Source: Candidatus Gillettellia adelgis (GTDB lineage: Bacteria > Pseudomonadota > Gammaproteobacteria > Enterobacterales > Enterobacteriaceae). From it: a DNA stretch of 64,000 bases. The translations under genes were made by a program, and so were the position numbers. The DNA is taken from positions 124,001-188,000 of the forward strand of contig CP047043.1 of the NCBI GenBank assembly GCA_020541285.1. Direction: 5' to 3'. Of the stretch, positions 37,215 to 48,254 are shown in pieces (position 1 is the first letter of the stretch; every line of letters starts with the position of its first letter). The notes beneath the pieces were generated by a model. It searched no databases. It was not told where the DNA came from and was given only the letters and a program-made list of their open reading frames with translations.

Positions 37215-37785
37215 GATTTTCAATCACTAAAGCGGTGTGTGGATGACTGAGTTGTAGAATCTTTTTAGTTGGAGATGTAACTTAATAAAAGTAAAGTTAC
37301 TGAACGTTATCCAATAATTGCACTGCTTCTTCGGACGTGTCACTCTTGATCCTTGTTATTTCAATAATGGAGGGATGTACATGATGGGCATTATAACTGA
37401 GCTTTGCTGATTTTGGCTAAGTAGCCGTATAGTTTAGACATTAGGTTTTGTAAATTTATTGGTGTTGCTATCACAATAATACATACAGTATTATATATTT
37501 GCACTCATGCTTTTCTAAAAATTTTATCCGATTCTCGAAGAGAATATGACGGAATACCATCACTACTGTTTTGCTCATTAAGATATTATAAGGATTAGCG
37601 TCAGTAACAGCTGTAAGTATTACTTTTCTTCTTGTGCATAATATTATGTCTGATTCAATTTTTAATTTATTTGATTGTTAGGATAAACATCCTTTTATGT
37701 CATGGTAGTGGCCCTGTAATATCGCTTCTTTATCATCTTAATCATCAAGTGATTTTAGTTATTTTCTAACTACTCTGACTATATA
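37208..37785 (-). pseudogene. mutL: mutL remnant, only the C-terminal third recognisable
   Basis: Between amiB and miaA, where E. coli has mutL, the minus strand reads QNLMSKLYGYLAKIS (MutL QNLQILIPELIGYLAKQS). It then reads KSDTSEEAVQLLDNVQ ([21 protein letters not shown]) and finally [16 protein letters not shown] (LQSVDLHPAIKALKDE), with stops between. Upstream SLDD*DDKEAILQGH fits HSDCALLERDGNISLLSLP. The available space (about 0.8 kb) is too short for full mutL (1.85 kb), so the ATPase half was deleted. Mismatch repair through MutL is lost unless another copy exists. Confidence 0.8.
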
Positions 37786-37957
37786 AACGCAACTTTTCTA
37801 TTAATAGCAGGATTTTATCCTGTGGCGGTTGAATGATGTGATCTGATGCATAAAAGCATGCATTTTGCATATAGAAGTCCTATGCGACACATTATGCTCA
37901 ATGAATGTGAACGCAAACCTGTTATTAGTCTACTATAACATATAATGCATTAAAAGA

Positions 37958-39731
37958 TTACTTATAGCGTTCATGATCATGGAGGTAGGGCTGCAGAATA
38001 ATCAGCACTTTACCTCGCTGTGCCACATCTGTTTTTAATTTTTTTTATTTGCTTTAAAGCGTTAATCCGGACACGATAAGTCGAAGCTATAGAGGATAGC
38101 GTATCACTTTTAGTGACTTTATATGTAGTAGTTTTTTTAACTGGCTTTTTTGTTTTAGAGATCCAAGTAATGGTAGTAATGTTTTTCGCTGTAGGGAGTT
38201 TAATATGTTGACCAATCCATATGCGATTTTTTTTTAGTTTATTAAATTTTTGTAACATACTTATGGTCGTACCATGAGTGTCAGCAATACTAGTAAGCGT
38301 TTCTAAGCGTTTTACCACATGGATGTGAGTATTGCGACGGATGTGTTGATTAAAATTCTTTAAGTTACCCATGGATGTTCCGTGCATGCTATGTGATATG
38401 GGGTTTTTTATAGTTTCTGTGACGCCTGGTGACTGATTCTTCATCTTTAGATGAGTCTGTAGCGGATGTAACAAGAAATAATTTCGTAAACCATTATAAA
38501 TAGCTGCAGAAATCTTACTTTGATAAACAGTACTGCGTAGTAGTCGTTCTTCTACACTATTACTGATAAACCCTGTTTCCACTAATAGTGATGGAATATC
38601 TGGTGCGCTCAAAACACCAAGGCTAGCATGTTTTGGCTGACGTTTGTGTAAAGAACCTATGCGTTGCAGCTCTTGCAGCACTTTTTTTGCCATATCATAA
38701 CTGACTTGTTGTGAGTAACAAAATTGCAGATCTAGTACTGCTTGACTGAGGTAAGGATCAGTCTGGCGATTAGCGAGCATATCGCCAGCGCCACCTAATA
38801 GTTCAGACTGTTTTTCATGTTGTTCAAGCCAGATGGCCATCTCACTGTTAGCACGTTGATTAGACAATAGCCAGACTGAAGCTCCTTTAGCACTGCGATT
38901 TGGCGCAGCATCGGCGTGGATTGAAACTAACACATTGGCACCCTTTTTACGTGCTACGTCAGAACGACTCATTACCGAGATGAAGTAGTCACCGTGACGC
39001 GTTAATACTGCCTTGAATTGAGGGTCATCATTAAGTAATGTCTGTAAACTGCTAGCGATAGCAATGGTCACATTCTTTTCTTGTAAACCATTTCGACCAA
39101 TGGCGCCAGGATCTTGTCCACCATGTCCAGCGTCAATTGCGATAACGATCTGGTTGTTCAAATCCACGGGAACGCGCTTGCTATGTGGTATAATTTTTAC
39201 TGCAGTATCGCTTATTATTTTTAGGTTTTTAGTAAAAGGATGCGCATTTTTTAGCGATAGCTGAATAGGGTTCTGTTGTGTTAGCAAGATCTTAGTAACC
39301 TTTGTGTTTTTACGTGCTACAGTCGTATGAACGTTACTTCTGCTAATGAGGGTGAACACCACGGTATGAAGGCTATCATGGTGTTGATTAACTACGTGGA
39401 TTTTGATGTGTTGTGTTAAATCGAATACTAGACGTGTACGTTTCTTATCTTTTGATGAACTTAAATGAATTCTTTTTACTAGACTATGACTATTGAAGAT
39501 TTTTGGTAGACCTTTAATCTTGTTGACTTGGTTAATATCTAGCACTATCCGTTCTGGTTTGTGTAGTAAGAAAAATGTATAATGTAGTGGACCATTAACA
39601 TTCACAAACACCATAGCTGCATGTGGGGTGTTGGAAATCGTAATATTGGATAATGCAGATGCCTCTAAGGTACTAACTATGCTGAATAATTCTAGTACAA
39701 TGATCAAGGTAATACCAATAAATTTTCTCAA
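37958..39731 (-). CDS. amiB: N-acetylmuramoyl-L-alanine amidase AmiB, frame interrupted near the C-terminus
   Basis: AmiB splits septal peptidoglycan during cell separation. The open frame (38010-39731, 573 codons, TTG start with TAAGG upstream) encodes a signal peptide (MRKFIGITLIIVLELFSIV), an AMIN domain, and the zinc amidase domain (AIDAGHGGQDPGAIG, SIHADAAPN, LLVETGFIS). One complete LysM (VVKRLETLTSIADTHG to GQHIKLP) and the start of a second (TYKVTKSDTLSSIASTYRV) follow. The second LysM breaks at a run of eight A (38039-38046 on the plus strand). Removing one A restores KLKTDVAQRGKVLIILQ, the expected LysM end, and extends the protein to 37958. Polymerase slippage could rescue it; otherwise only the last repeat is damaged. 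Followed by the mutL remnant, as in E. coli. Confidence 0.88.
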
Positions 39732-39859
39732 TACAAATGCCTTAAATAATTCAAGTGATAAGAAAGTGATAATGCAGCAGATCGTTGAAAGCCTATCAGG
39801 AAATGACTAGTATAAGAAGTTAACGTATACATAAACGGATTATTGAGGGTGATATAGCA

Positions 39860-40354
39860 TTACAATTTATTTTGTTTAAAAAGATTTTTTAAAAGCTGAA
39901 TACTATCATACGAAAGCGCTTGAATCTTTGCTAATCTGCCTGGATTATAATTACTGAAAGATATTTTTAGATCTGCTTCTGGCAGAAATCCTTTACCTTG
40001 TTGTGGCCATTCGATCAGGCAAATAGTATTTTGGTGAAAGTAGTCGAAAATACCTATAAATTCTAGTTCTTCTGGATTGGCTAATCGATAAAAATCAAAG
40101 TGATACACTGTCAGTAAGTCTAGAAAATATGATTCTACTAGCGTATACGTAGGACTTTTTACTTTTCCTAGATAACCTAAACCCTGCAAAAAACCACGGC
40201 AGAAGGTAGTTTTACCTGTGCCAATATCGCCGTACAGATAAATAATGTGAGTACCATCACAGGCTTTGGCTAATGTAGCGCCTAATGCGGAAGTTGCTGA
40301 CTCATTTGGCAGAGATACAAAGTTTTTTTTCATGGGATAAAATCTTTTTAGCAT
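39860..40354 (-). CDS. tsaE: tRNA threonylcarbamoyladenosine complex ATPase TsaE
   Basis: TsaE drives turnover of the TsaBD complex that makes t6A37 in ANN-decoding tRNAs. The product has the Walker A motif GDIGTGKTT, then SPTYTLVESY, the strongly conserved VYHFDFYRLANPEELEFIGI and ICLIEWPQQG. It is 164 residues from the first ATG or 157 from the second (40333), which fits E. coli (153) better; no Shine-Dalgarno decides. It lies upstream of amiB, as in E. coli. TsaB, TsaC and TsaD are outside the window. Confidence 0.94.
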   Translation of the reverse strand: MLKRFYPMKKNFVSLPNESATSALGATLAKACDGTHIIYLYGDIGTGKTTFCRGFLQGLGYLGKVKSPTYTLVESYFLDLLTVYHFDFYRLANPEELEFIGIFDYFHQNTICLIEWPQQGKGFLPEADLKISFSNYNPGRLAKIQALSYDSIQLLKNLFKQNKL

Positions 40355-43300
40355 TTAAGATTCAGAAAATTAAGGATATTTATGAACAACGCTTATTATT
40401 AACTTGTGTCACATGCTTAATGTGTGCACCGCATACAACGATAGTAAGCGCTACGTTATTCTAACAAACACACTGTAGCAACCAAGGAATGCTAGTGATT
40501 CTTACCCAGTTATTTATGAGTCTGACCCTTCTCATATCGCGTAAGATTAAGTTAGTTTGTGAGAGTCTTGGTAACTCAGCGCTCCATATGTGTGAGTAGC
40601 ATTTACTGCCCTACGTAAATTATTAACGTATTTATAAGGATAAACATATTTCATCCTTAAGGTTTTACCTTCTTGTATAATACGGTTATTTTGCAATAGA
40701 TTGTATACCAACGTAGCTCTTTATTTTGTACAACTTGCACAATAGTAAGTATCTATTCATGGTAACAAACTCCGTTTATGCGTACAATACGTTACCTTGT
40801 TTTATAGAGATTTTTAATAGTACGATGATAGCGTTCATTATGATTAAAGTAGTTTCGGTAAGAAACTGAATGAATTCATGAGTGTGTAGTCTGTTTAAAA
40901 AAAAAGAACTGGATGATGTCTATTATTAGAATAATGTTCTGGTGTCAGACCAATGTGAAGATGCCGGAGTTATTTTATAAACGCATTGAACTGTGTCATT
41001 AGTTGTTATCCATTTCCTACAGGAAATTGGTACGGTATATATTTACGCATTAAAATACCTTATGGTCCATACAAACCTTTATACAATAATATAACGATTG
41101 AATGGATATTCAGATAGTAGGAAGTACTAACATGCTCTCTAACAGACGTGGTGTTCAGGGGTGTGATTACATAAAGCTATGAGGTTGGTTATGAAGGGAT
41201 GCAATTAAGACATGAGTGCTCGTATTTTGATCTGCCAAGACTATCATCTATCAGAATACCAATATTGTTTGTATAACAGTGTAAATATCGATTAAAGATT
41301 AGCATTTTTGTAAAACTATCTCAGTCTAGCATAGATAAAGATTTTTTAATTATCCTTTCGATCACTTGCTTTGAACTATATAGTAAATTATGAAGCTGGT
41401 TAATACATATAAAAGTTGCTATCCTTGTTACATATAATAACAACTGAATTATAAAAAATTACAGATATAAAGATTATATCTTATATCGTCTTAATTAAGA
41501 TATGGAAATAAAGTAGCTGTTCATATAAGTCTATAAGAATTGCACTAAATAGCTAAGAATCAACCCTTCTAGTTATACGGTATATCTATACCATATAGGG
41601 TATAGATTATAATATGGCTATGTATGCACTAAGCATAAAATCTCAACGATCGAAACTAGTAAACCTTTATATTTACCTAGGTGTCATAGTAGACTAGATT
41701 TAATGGATATACTAAGCATAGTGATCCGCACATATGACCCAATGAAGTTAAATATATCGTTAATTTCTTAAAAAGAGAGATGTTAATTCGATAACGCAGA
41801 ATATGTATAGCATTTAATTGAGCAGGTTCATGCCACCATATAATTCGTAAAAGATCAGACGATAACGTGGATATTAGATCACTATCTGACTATTTATAGC
41901 TCAGATTTTTAATTCACATAAGGGTTATAAAATCATGAATAACTAAATAATACAGAGAGCTACTTAGATCTTTATAATATACTGTACAGGAATAAACTAA
42001 TTGTTTATTCTATATGATCCTCATTACGTGCATAATTCTTTCGTACTTTTAATCAGACAGACTATGTATTGAATAATTAAGTTGAGGTTAATCAAATATT
42101 ACGAATAATACTTTGAGGTGCATGTAAGCTACTATGTAGTTGACTCAGTAATTGATGTTGATAAGATCCTTTTCGTACATCTCTAGGTTAATAAGCGTAG
42201 AATTATTTGTATAATCCTTAAAAAGGAAAAATTTATATTGGGTATGAGCAAACAGTTTGTGATTTTATGAACTTGACATTATGAAGGGAGTCATATACTA
42301 TATAAATATATAATACCTCAGTTGATAGAGTATGATTGTACTAATCATTGAAGTAACTACTTTAAAGCTTGCTGTATTTCTTAAGTTTCTATTATTTGCT
42401 TTTGTTTTATGCTTCTACCAAACGCATAGATTTTTTGCAATTACATGAGTGCTATAAATGTTATAAACAGACTTATCCACAGTTTATTGATATAATTTTG
42501 AAATATAAAAGATAATAATCTATCGGGATTCTTATTATTTCACTGATTTACAATCATATTTTATATATAAAATAGTTAGTTAATCATTTTTTATTTCAAT
42601 AGCAGAAAGACAATATATTTTTATCCACAAAGATATTAGTCAACTTTATCTCCTAGTTTATTCTTAATTATATAAGTAATATATATAGGTAAGAGCTACA
42701 CATTTACCTCGACTATTGACTGTCGATGTTATAGGTAATGATATTTTATCTTCAAGATCTAGTCTTAACTAAGAAACGTTATTAAAATCCGCAGTAGTCA
42801 ATGCATTACGCCATAATAGGCGCTTCTGAAGGTTATATTTATAAGCTTATACTTATGATCATTAAGGACACTTGCTGTTTTATAAGTGAAGTTAGTTGTA
42901 CAAATATAACAATATATACTCAGCTGTAGGGGTTTCACCTTCTTTATCTTAGATATTATAGTAAGAGTACATAAGTTATGTAAAATTACTTCTTCTGTTA
43001 CTTATAAAGGTGATAACCTTAATTTTATGGTTTGATATTGTTCGCGTACATAAGGAGAATGTGTATCAAGCAATGAGCACATAGCTAAATAATAGGACGT
43101 TAAAGACTGCAAAATGAGTTTCAATATCTATTGAAACGCAGTATATAATTGAAAGTTACTAACCCGGATAAACATTGATTGATTAATGGTAAAAATCTTA
43201 TAAAACTAGTGTATATCCGTTAGGATATCTTCGGATTTTATCCTGATATATAACTATTATTCATTAACTGAAAGAATTAGAAAGAGTATAAGAAGTGTGC

Positions 43301-43758
43301 GCTGATATTACAGATCAGGTGGTGTCTTGAAGACTATGTAGCATAATGATTACACTACAATAGTTTTAGCTACAAGAAGGATGTATAATATTACGTACAT
43401 ATCGTTTGGAAGTGCCCACGATGTTTGTGCAACCCTAGAACATCTAAAAGAAGTCGGAAAACACCTCGCTTAACCTATCGGTTAATAATAATTATTTCAT
43501 TAAAATAGTACAATTACCATACAGTTAGATATTAACGAAGATAATAATTGAAACACCGGAAATTAGCAGTACTGATATTCAATCAATATTGTAGAAACGC
43601 TGAGTATGTAGAGATACATACGACCTCGTCTTTGAAACATGATTATTCAACAGTAAAATATCACTCGATTCTATCATAGTTAGCATCATATATATGATGT
43701 GCACAATATCATTATGCTTCGATTTTTAACAATAAAGATGTTCAACTATTTGCTATGG
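40355..43758. other. 3.4-kb gene-free stretch with two perfect DnaA boxes
   Basis: No gene, RNA or pseudogene was recognised on either strand. The notable content is two TTATCCACA sequences in the same orientation at 42473-42481 and 42621-42629, in a particularly AT-rich part. Confidence 0.5.
42473..42629 (+). other. pair of perfect DnaA boxes, possible origin element
   Basis: Two consensus DnaA boxes (TTATCCACA) lie 148 bases apart, in the same orientation, on either side of a very AT-rich segment (for example TATATATAAAATAG). With about 70% A+T, one such box would be expected by chance roughly once in the whole window on either strand, so two within 160 bases is notable. The usual E. coli origin neighbours (mnmG, mioC) and dnaA are absent here, so this could be a displaced origin, a DnaA-binding site of another kind, or chance. 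Confidence 0.4.
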
Positions 43759-45033
43759 TTATTTCCAGTCTATCAGGCAATAATGTTTTTTACCACGACA
43801 GAGCAGCGTGTAACGACCAAAAAAGCGGTCTGTTTCATTGAACATGTATTTAGCATTAGAGTTTTTTTTGCCGTTGATGCTTACTGCATTAGAGATAATC
43901 ATTGTGCGTGCTTGGCTACGTGATGGCACAAGTTTAGCATTTATCAATGCTTGCTGTAGATCTAGATCTTTTGAAAATTGAATAGTTGGTATGCCATCTT
44001 TCTTCAATTGGGCAAAATCCGCTTCAGTCATTTCGTGTAACTTTCCGGAAAACAAGCTTTCTGTGATATGTATAGCGGCCGCTAAACCTTCAGTGCCGTG
44101 CACTATAGTAGTTATTTCTTTGGCCAGTATATGCTGGGCAGATGGTGCCTGGTTGTTGTGTTTATCCATAGCTTCTATCGCATGAATTTCTTTAAGGCTT
44201 AAGAAAGTAAAAAGTTTTAAAAAACGATAGACGTCCGCATCTGCTGTATTGATCCAAAATTGATAGAATTTATAAGGGCTTGTTTTTTTTGCAGAGAGCC
44301 AGAGTGTGCCATTTTCGGTTTTACCAAATTTTATTCCATCTGATTTTGTAATGAGCGGCATAGTTAACCCAAATACCTGTTTTTGATGTATTCGACGGGT
44401 TAAAGCAATACCAGAAGTGATGTTACCCCATTGATCAGAGCCGCCAATTTGTAATTCTACCTGATAACGGCGATATAGCTCGCTAAAATCAAAACCTTGT
44501 AATAAATTGTAGGAAAATTCAGTGAAGGAGATGCCAAAATTATTACGTTTTAAACGCTGTTTAACAGATTCTTTGTTAATCATCTGACTTACAGAGAAAT
44601 GCTTGCCTATATCGCGCAGAAAAGTTAGTACATTCATGTGACTAAACCAGTGATAATTATTAACAACAATTGCGTTGTTGCTAACATGGTGAAAATCCAG
44701 GAAACGAGCAATCTGTTTTTGGATGTTCTCTAACCACTGGTGTACTATCTCAGTAGTTTGGAGTTTTCGCTCAGTTGCCTTAAAGCTTGGATCACCGATT
44801 AAACCAGTCCCACCCCCGAGCAATGCGATCGGTGTATGGCCTGCTAATTGAAAGCGCTTGAGGCATAATAAAGGCATGAGATGGCCTACATGCAAGCTAT
44901 CCATGGTTGGATCAAAACCACAATATAGTGTTATAGGCCCTTGTGCTAACCGCGTTTCTAACCCCTTTGCATCTGTTACCTGGGAAATTAGTCCTCGATC
45001 TTGTAACTGTTTAATAAAGTATTTACTTGTCAT
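43759..45033 (-). CDS. tyrS: tyrosyl-tRNA synthetase
   Basis: Class I synthetase charging tRNA-Tyr. The 424-residue product (usual length) has [19 protein letters not shown] with the HIGH-type signature, the tyrosine-binding YNLLQGFDF and [12 protein letters not shown], the KMSKS-type loop KFGKTENG, and a C-terminal S4-like domain ([17 protein letters not shown]). TGGAA precedes the ATG. It is isolated by long gene-free stretches on both sides. Confidence 0.97.
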   Translation of the reverse strand: MTSKYFIKQLQDRGLISQVTDAKGLETRLAQGPITLYCGFDPTMDSLHVGHLMPLLCLKRFQLAGHTPIALLGGGTGLIGDPSFKATERKLQTTEIVHQWLENIQKQIARFLDFHHVSNNAIVVNNYHWFSHMNVLTFLRDIGKHFSVSQMINKESVKQRLKRNNFGISFTEFSYNLLQGFDFSELYRRYQVELQIGGSDQWGNITSGIALTRRIHQKQVFGLTMPLITKSDGIKFGKTENGTLWLSAKKTSPYKFYQFWINTADADVYRFLKLFTFLSLKEIHAIEAMDKHNNQAPSAQHILAKEITTIVHGTEGLAAAIHITESLFSGKLHEMTEADFAQLKKDGIPTIQFSKDLDLQQALINAKLVPSRSQARTMIISNAVSINGKKNSNAKYMFNETDRFFGRYTLLCRGKKHYCLIDWK

Positions 45034-46958
45034 AAATTATTCCATAAATGCTGAATTAGCTTAAAGATGTGACAGAAAATTACCAAGCCTTACTCTGTAC
45101 CCCTATTAGATATTTAATTAGATTGTTGCGTATTGTTTATGTAAACAGATGCACTGTTTCTAGTGATATATTATTATTTAATAGAAACAAATCAATCAGG
45201 TTTTATATTGAACAAGGTAGTGTTGATGTTAGTAACAGTGTTTAACGAAGATGGTTGAGACTCAGAATATTAAGCACTCAGTGTGCCAGTTATTTTTGTT
45301 CTGTTGATATAGTATCGGTCACGTAGTCGGTAAGCACGTCGTCTTGCCAAAATTTAATGGCGTCTATTTAGACGAAATTTTCTTAAAAAATCGGTAATAA
45401 AATTTCATTTTATTGAAGATTTTTTTTAAATTTAAAGTATGTTATTGCAAGTATACCACGTGTAAAAATACATGATGATCAAAGGAAAACCCAGGTACTA
45501 ATTTGATTATTTTAGGAAAACTATTAAAGTATCGTGATATCTATGAGGTTTAAAGTCTTTGTTTTGCCAAGGAAGATCACTTGTTATTCAAAAAATGCTG
45601 AGGGAAGGGAAGGCTAATATATGGGGTTTATGAAACATTGTAATTTTCAGGTAGCCAGGTTAGTATAACATACTAAGCTTGTATCATCACAATGTGTTAA
45701 TAGCACGATGCGTTGGTAAGGTTGTCTCTGGTTTTTTAGGTTAACAAGGCACATCGCTGTGGGATAGGCAAGACATGTATAATAAGCTTCTTTTAACCAA
45801 TAATCGAACACAAATCAAGTGGCTTGACACATAATTATTGCGCCGAAGATCAATGATCGTATATTTATCTTGTACGTTCAAAATATTAAACTCATAGTAT
45901 TTATTCATAGAACTTTTACAGTAGTTTACATGTAGGGTGAAGTACTGCATTACTTGAATCTTGCTATGAATTACTTAGCTATGCACGTTTTATTGCGAGC
46001 GCTTAAAAGATATCTATAGAACAATTCATTGCTCAATAACTGATGAATCAAGTGTTTACTCTAGATTAAATATAAAATATAAGGCGTAAGACGTAGTAAT
46101 TTAGTGGTTTACGCTAATGTTGTAAGAGCTGAAACACACCAGTATGTATGCAGAATGCATATATATTTATGTATGCAGAATGCATATATATTATAGTGTA
46201 CAAATCACCGGAATTTATTAACATAACATGTTGTATACTGAAACACCATGTGTTTTGTGAGCGCAATTTGGATGTTTATGCGAGAATCATGAAAATGTGC
46301 GCTATTTTAATAAAATAAGTTGTAATCATTGAGGCATACTGAACAACGCGGCAATAATACTATTATTGTCTTTGTCAATAAAAAACTAAATGCGGTATAG
46401 GTTATAGAAAATCATAAAGTACACAGTAAAGACTCAATGCTGTTGTTAACAGTCCGCCAGAAAACAACAGAACCACTATGTTTGCAATATACTAACTGAA
46501 GTCTTTACAACAAATTATTGCTTAGAGAATGCATAATAACTTTCAGATACTACATACGCCGTTTTAAATGTATTAAGTATCGTGCTTGATAATAATCAAA
46601 GTCGTAGTAAATTGCTTGTTTTCAATTTATATCAGTGCCTATACCACATTTTCGCTGCTGTATGACTAAATAAATACACTCGGCAGTGCTAAATTTTATA
46701 CACTACTTAAAACTGTACTAGTTAGGAAAGCAAATTATCAAAATAAACCAATAATTTTACCTCAATATAGGTATGTAGTGTAGACTCCTTATCTAGAGTC
46801 ACATATCTTGTAATAGATCATTCGGATGTAAATTGCACATTAAACATAGTATTCTTGAAGAATGAGCACTGTCAGTATTGTTCAACTGCATTTTAATTAA
46901 TAAACAGTATGACAGGATAAATACTAAGTCAGACTTGAGTATAGAGAAGAACGCCAAT
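45034..46958. other. gene-free stretch between tyrS and ftsY
   Basis: About 1.9 kb between the divergent tyrS and ftsY. A two-copy tandem repeat at 46145-46193 is the only structure noted. rsmD, which neighbours ftsY in E. coli, was not recognised. Confidence 0.5.
46145..46193 (+). repeat. tandem duplication, 25-base unit, two copies
   Basis: The unit beginning TGTATGCAGAATGCATATAT occurs at 46145 and again at 46170, identical over about 23 bases. It is non-coding and looks like a simple slippage duplication. Confidence 0.9.
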
Positions 46959-47285
46959 ATGGAAAAAAATAAACAATTTAGTTTTTTCCGACTTGGCTTT
47001 AGTCAGAAAAACAATGCACAACAACATCTTAGACGCACGGAGTTTTAGGCCTTAAAGACATCGATGGAATTAGTTGCTAATAAGGCACTGAATTCTATGT
47101 ACTCTGTAGATAGATTTAAAAAGTTAGATAGTGATCCAGTGAATAAAATTAATTGCAAAAAGTTTACCCAGAGCATGTCAAGTGCTAAGGTATAAAAACC
47201 GGTGGTTAACATCTTCGCTAAAAGTTTTGTAGTCAAGCCAGAAGGATTGGCCGTTTTTACTACAGATTCAGTAACGATCGTTTAA
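46959..47285 (+). pseudogene. ftsY: eroded N-terminal A domain of ftsY
   Basis: From the ATG at 46959 the sequence reads MEKNKQFSFFRLGFSQKNN, matching the FtsY start MAKEKKRGFFSWLGFGQKE. It stays in frame with the downstream NG domain for 110 codons, but stop codons interrupt it at 47046 (TAG), 47193 (TAA) and 47283 (TAA). The E. coli acidic A domain is about 195 residues; here it is shorter and no longer acidic. It is therefore not translated as one piece with the NG domain. Confidence 0.8.
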
Positions 47286-47339
47286 AAAGTGCTAGTTAAA
47301 CAAAAGTTAAGTATCATTACCCGGAAGCAGAAAAGATTA

Positions 47340-48254
47340 ATGACAAAAACCATGTTTGCGCGGCTAAAATATAGTCTGCTAAAAACTAAAAAAAATTTTG
47401 GCTCTTGTTTTTACGGCTTATTCTTTGGTAATAAAGTCGGCGAGGATTTATTTAATATGCTGGAAGAGCAGATGTTAACTGCTGACGTTGGAGTAGAAAC
47501 GACTCGTAAGATTATTGCTGCTCTTACGCAGCATGCCAATAAAAAACAGTTAAAAAACGCCGAAGCATTATATGATACGCTTAAGATAGAAATGTCAAAA
47601 ATGTTATCTAAAATTAATCGGCCACTCGAGATAGGTAAAAACACTCCGCATATTATTCTCATCATTGGCGCGAATGGGGTAGGAAAAACCACTACTATAG
47701 GAAAATTAGCAAGTCAGTTGCAGATTGAAGGTAAGTCAGTCATCTTGGCTGCAGGTGATACCTTTCGTGCAGCAGCGATTGAACAATTACAGGTATGGGG
47801 TAAACGTAGTAATATTCCAGTGGTGGCAAAGCATACTGGTGCTGATTCTGCTGCAGTGATTTTTGATGCAATACAGATTGCTAAGGCCCGTAGTATTGAG
47901 GTGTTAATTGCTGATACTTCAGGTCGTTTGCAGAATAAAACGCATCTAATGGAAGAGCTAAAGAAGATCGTCCGTGTAATCAAAAAAACAGATGTTAAAG
48001 CTCCTCATGAAATTATTCTGACGCTTGATGCTAACACTGGACAGAACGTCATTAGTCAGGTAACATTGTTTAATAAAGCAGTTGGTTTAACGGGTATTAT
48101 ATTAACTAAGTTAGATGGTACTGCGAAAGGTGGCTTAATTTTTGCTATTGCTGATTACATTAACATCCCCGTTTATTATATTGGTGTAGGGGAAGGCGTT
48201 GAAGATTTACAGCGGTTTAAGGCTGATCAATTTATTGAAGCACTATTTTCCTGA
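47340..48254 (+). CDS. ftsY: signal recognition particle receptor FtsY, NG domain only
   Basis: FtsY is the membrane-associated GTPase receptor for SRP-ribosome complexes. The protein keeps the amphipathic lipid-binding helix at the start of NG (FARLKYSLLKTKKNFGS), the four-helix N domain, and the G domain with GANGVGKTTTIGKLA, AGDTFRAAAIEQL, ADTSGRLQNK and LTKLDGTAKGG. I place the start at the ATG at 47340 (304 residues). A GTG at 47289 is open in frame, but neither has a strong ribosome-binding site. E. coli FtsY is 497 residues, but NG plus this helix is known to be sufficient for function, so truncation need not mean loss. Confidence 0.9.
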   Translation: MTKTMFARLKYSLLKTKKNFGSCFYGLFFGNKVGEDLFNMLEEQMLTADVGVETTRKIIAALTQHANKKQLKNAEALYDTLKIEMSKMLSKINRPLEIGKNTPHIILIIGANGVGKTTTIGKLASQLQIEGKSVILAAGDTFRAAAIEQLQVWGKRSNIPVVAKHTGADSAAVIFDAIQIAKARSIEVLIADTSGRLQNKTHLMEELKKIVRVIKKTDVKAPHEIILTLDANTGQNVISQVTLFNKAVGLTGIILTKLDGTAKGGLIFAIADYINIPVYYIGVGEGVEDLQRFKADQFIEALFS

